DNA of 64,000 bases from Microbulbifer salipaludis (GTDB lineage: Bacteria > Pseudomonadota > Gammaproteobacteria > Pseudomonadales > Cellvibrionaceae), in assembly GCF_017303155.1 (NCBI RefSeq), contig NZ_JAEKJR010000002.1:1426001-1490000 (forward strand), given 5' to 3'. The notes under the pieces are model-generated. The model was not told the DNA's origin. It worked only from the letters and a program-made list of their open reading frames with translations, and made no database searches. Positions within the stretch are counted from its first letter, which is position 1; each line of letters starts with the position of its first letter. The translations under genes and the position numbers were made by a program. This document shows positions 62,556 to 64,000 of this stretch, piece after piece.

Positions 62556-63662
62556 GTGATGCTTGATAAGGAAAAAATAAAAAACATCCTTCGTAAGTCT
62601 CCGGGGCTTACTGGAAGACAAATTTCGAAGATTCTTGGAGTCGAAGATAAGTCTGCATTAAATAAAATTCTCTACGCAAATTCTGACGGGCTAATACAGA
62701 AGGGGTGGAAATGGTATGTACCTGATGAATGCCATATTTTTGACTTGACTGGAAAGTCGAATTGGGTTAGTGAGCATGACTTTGAGAATAGCCTGAAGAT
62801 AGCTGGATGTTTGCTATCCTCGGAAGAGGATAGGTGTGTAATACGATTCCCTAAAAATTGTAAAATACTTTTAATTGCTGGGGCCAGAGTAATTGCTCTG
62901 GCAAACCAAGCCGCCTATCTAGGTAAGTCTATCGAACTGGACTTTACAAATTGTCAAAGTACAAAGAACTACCTTGATCGACTGGGATTCTTCGATCACT
63001 TGAATTCCGATGTTGCAGTATTGCCAGCGAGACCTGCCGGTTCTAAAGCGAAACAGTATCGAGGTAACAGTGAAAGTTTGGTTGAAATTGCTTCAATCAA
63101 TTTGGAAAAATTTGACTATTCCTTACCTAAAAATCTCACCAAACGCTTTGCCTTTCACGCAGGTGAAAACTATTACCAATCTGCCTTTACTATCTTTTCG
63201 GAGTTGATTGGCAATGTACAGGAGCATAGTGAGACTCCCACGCCTGGCTTTGTCGCACTGCAGCTATATAAGGGTAAGCGACGTCATATCCAAACAGTGA
63301 TTTCTGATAGCGGACTTAGCATAGCCTTGACGCTAAAGCGCAATTTGCAAATGCACTATCCAAACCTTTTCAAGGAGCTTGAACTGTCAAGCGTTGACGC
63401 GGATATTTACTTGGTTTCACGGGCATTGACACAAGGGGGCCTAAGTCAGTTCGGCTCCCATCCTGATGAAGCGGCCAGAGGATTGGGTCTTAAGCGGACG
63501 CAAAGCCATGCCGCCAAGTACAATGCGATCGTAGTTGTGCGACAGCCAGAGTTCGAGTTGAAAATTAAATATAGAGATGGGGAGCTAGTCGACATTTCTC
63601 AGAAAAAAGGACTATGTCGGATCGATGGAACTCAAGTTTGCTTTGATTTTTACCTAGACTAA
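62556..63662 (+). CDS. Winged-helix / STAS-like / GHKL-ATPase protein of unknown role
   Basis: 368 residues from GTG 62556 (ATG 62559 equally likely). Three regions are visible. Residues ~5-55 look like a winged helix (ILRKSPGLTGRQISKILGV, then YANSDGLIQKGWKWYV). Residues ~92-155 resemble a STAS-like fold (IRFPKNCKILLIAGARVIAL, ending YLDRLGFFDHL). Residues ~200-335 are a GHKL-type ATP-binding domain: N-box ELIGNVQEH (Glu216, Asn220), a D-x-G box as ISDSGLSI (Asp251, Gly253), and a G-box ARGLGL. The second glycine of the usual DxGxG is Ser. AT-rich codon use unlike the rest of the window indicates transfer. Function unknown; not a typical sensor kinase, since there is no dimerisation histidine. 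Confidence 0.7.
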   Translation: MMLDKEKIKNILRKSPGLTGRQISKILGVEDKSALNKILYANSDGLIQKGWKWYVPDECHIFDLTGKSNWVSEHDFENSLKIAGCLLSSEEDRCVIRFPKNCKILLIAGARVIALANQAAYLGKSIELDFTNCQSTKNYLDRLGFFDHLNSDVAVLPARPAGSKAKQYRGNSESLVEIASINLEKFDYSLPKNLTKRFAFHAGENYYQSAFTIFSELIGNVQEHSETPTPGFVALQLYKGKRRHIQTVISDSGLSIALTLKRNLQMHYPNLFKELELSSVDADIYLVSRALTQGGLSQFGSHPDEAARGLGLKRTQSHAAKYNAIVVVRQPEFELKIKYRDGELVDISQKKGLCRIDGTQVCFDFYLD

Positions 63663-63706
63663 GATTAGTATGTTCTCCTTAAATTAATCCTGTTAAGCAG
63701 AACCGT

Positions 63707-64000
63707 ATGTTAGTTAAACTGCTCGAACTTACAGATAATAATGACCATCCATTCGGCAATATATTAGGCCGAGAAGTGTTTAAGCGGCTGCAATGTGTTG
63801 TAGATATGAATCCTCTAAGCAAGTCGTTTGAAATATCTCTGGAGGGTATTGTGGCAACGGACTCTTCCTTTCCGCGAGAGAGCGTTATCGCATTATCAAA
63901 GCAGCTTCGTGGCGAAAAGTGGTTTTACATTACTCACGTCAGCTCCTTGGATCTCATTGATAACTGGGACTATGCGGCTATTGCCAAGCAACAGTCTTTG
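63707..64000 (+). CDS. STAS-like (DUF4325-like) protein, truncated by window end
   Basis: An open frame from ATG 63707 runs to the window edge (98 codons, no stop). It reads [20 protein letters not shown], then [39 protein letters not shown] and [19 protein letters not shown]. The order GRxVFxxL, a beta strand with a GIVATDSSF turn, then a helix, resembles the STAS-like DUF4325 domain known beside GHKL ATPases. Starts 44 bases after the ATPase gene on the same strand, so they probably form an operon. The end and any third gene lie outside the window. Confidence 0.6.
   Translation, partial: MLVKLLELTDNNDHPFGNILGREVFKRLQCVVDMNPLSKSFEISLEGIVATDSSFPRESVIALSKQLRGEKWFYITHVSSLDLIDNWDYAAIAKQQSL

Noticed and set aside
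62354..62566. 70-codon forward frame before the ATPase gene
   Set aside because: Hydrophobic but without a family pattern, and it runs into the start of the next gene; treated as chance.
62172..62621. 149-codon reverse-strand frame upstream of the ATPase gene
   Set aside because: It overlaps the start of the credible ATPase gene, has no recognisable motif, and long frames without stops are not convincing evidence here; no ribosome-binding site was evident.

Overview
The window looks like chromosome of a GC-rich, probably marine gammaproteobacterium. The gene order mnmA-hflD-purB, rluE next to icd, and cspD-clpS-clpA-infA-aat-trxB-ftsK-lolA-rarA-serS matches the enterobacterial backbone. The accessory genes (TonB receptors, penicillin acylase, ergothioneine pair, late cobalamin genes) suggest a Cellvibrionales member such as Microbulbifer. 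The taxon is an inference; the gammaproteobacterial assignment is firm. No rRNA or tRNA gene and no CRISPR array was seen.

1-13.8 kb is two-carbon and fatty-acid metabolism. It holds the end of an EamA transporter, an FadE-type acyl-CoA dehydrogenase, an acetyl-CoA hydrolase/transferase, ackA-pta, isocitrate lyase (aceA), a LysR regulator and malate synthase G (glcB). The regulator sits between the two glyoxylate-shunt genes. 13.8-17.5 kb holds a YbjQ-like protein and a coupled fdhD/YdeP-type molybdoenzyme pair. 17.5-25.4 kb is mostly reverse-strand housekeeping: a hypothetical gene, a GNAT, the ribosomal oxygenase RoxA, purB, hflD, mnmA and rluE, then forward icd. 25.6-40.4 kb carries a CspD-like protein, the N-degron machinery (clpS, clpA, bpt, aat), infA, trxB, ftsK, lolA, rarA, crcB, serS and cysG.

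40.5-51.3 kb is more accessory: a small membrane protein, azoR, a penicillin-acylase-family enzyme divergent from a large TonB-dependent receptor, egtB-egtD with an overlapping DUF411 lipoprotein, and a YheT-type hydrolase. 51.3-61.4 kb is one cobalamin regulon. A cobalamin riboswitch is followed by ten tightly packed forward genes: btuB, cobO, cobQ, btuC, btuD, cobU, cobT, cobC, cobS and a BtuF-like binding protein. They combine B12/corrinoid uptake with adenosylation and nucleotide-loop assembly.

From about 61.54 kb base composition changes abruptly to AT-rich. This island holds a decayed IS256-family transposase. It also holds a protein with a winged helix, a STAS-like domain and a GHKL ATPase domain, followed by a STAS-like gene that runs off the window. 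This last pair is the best candidate here for an under-described system.
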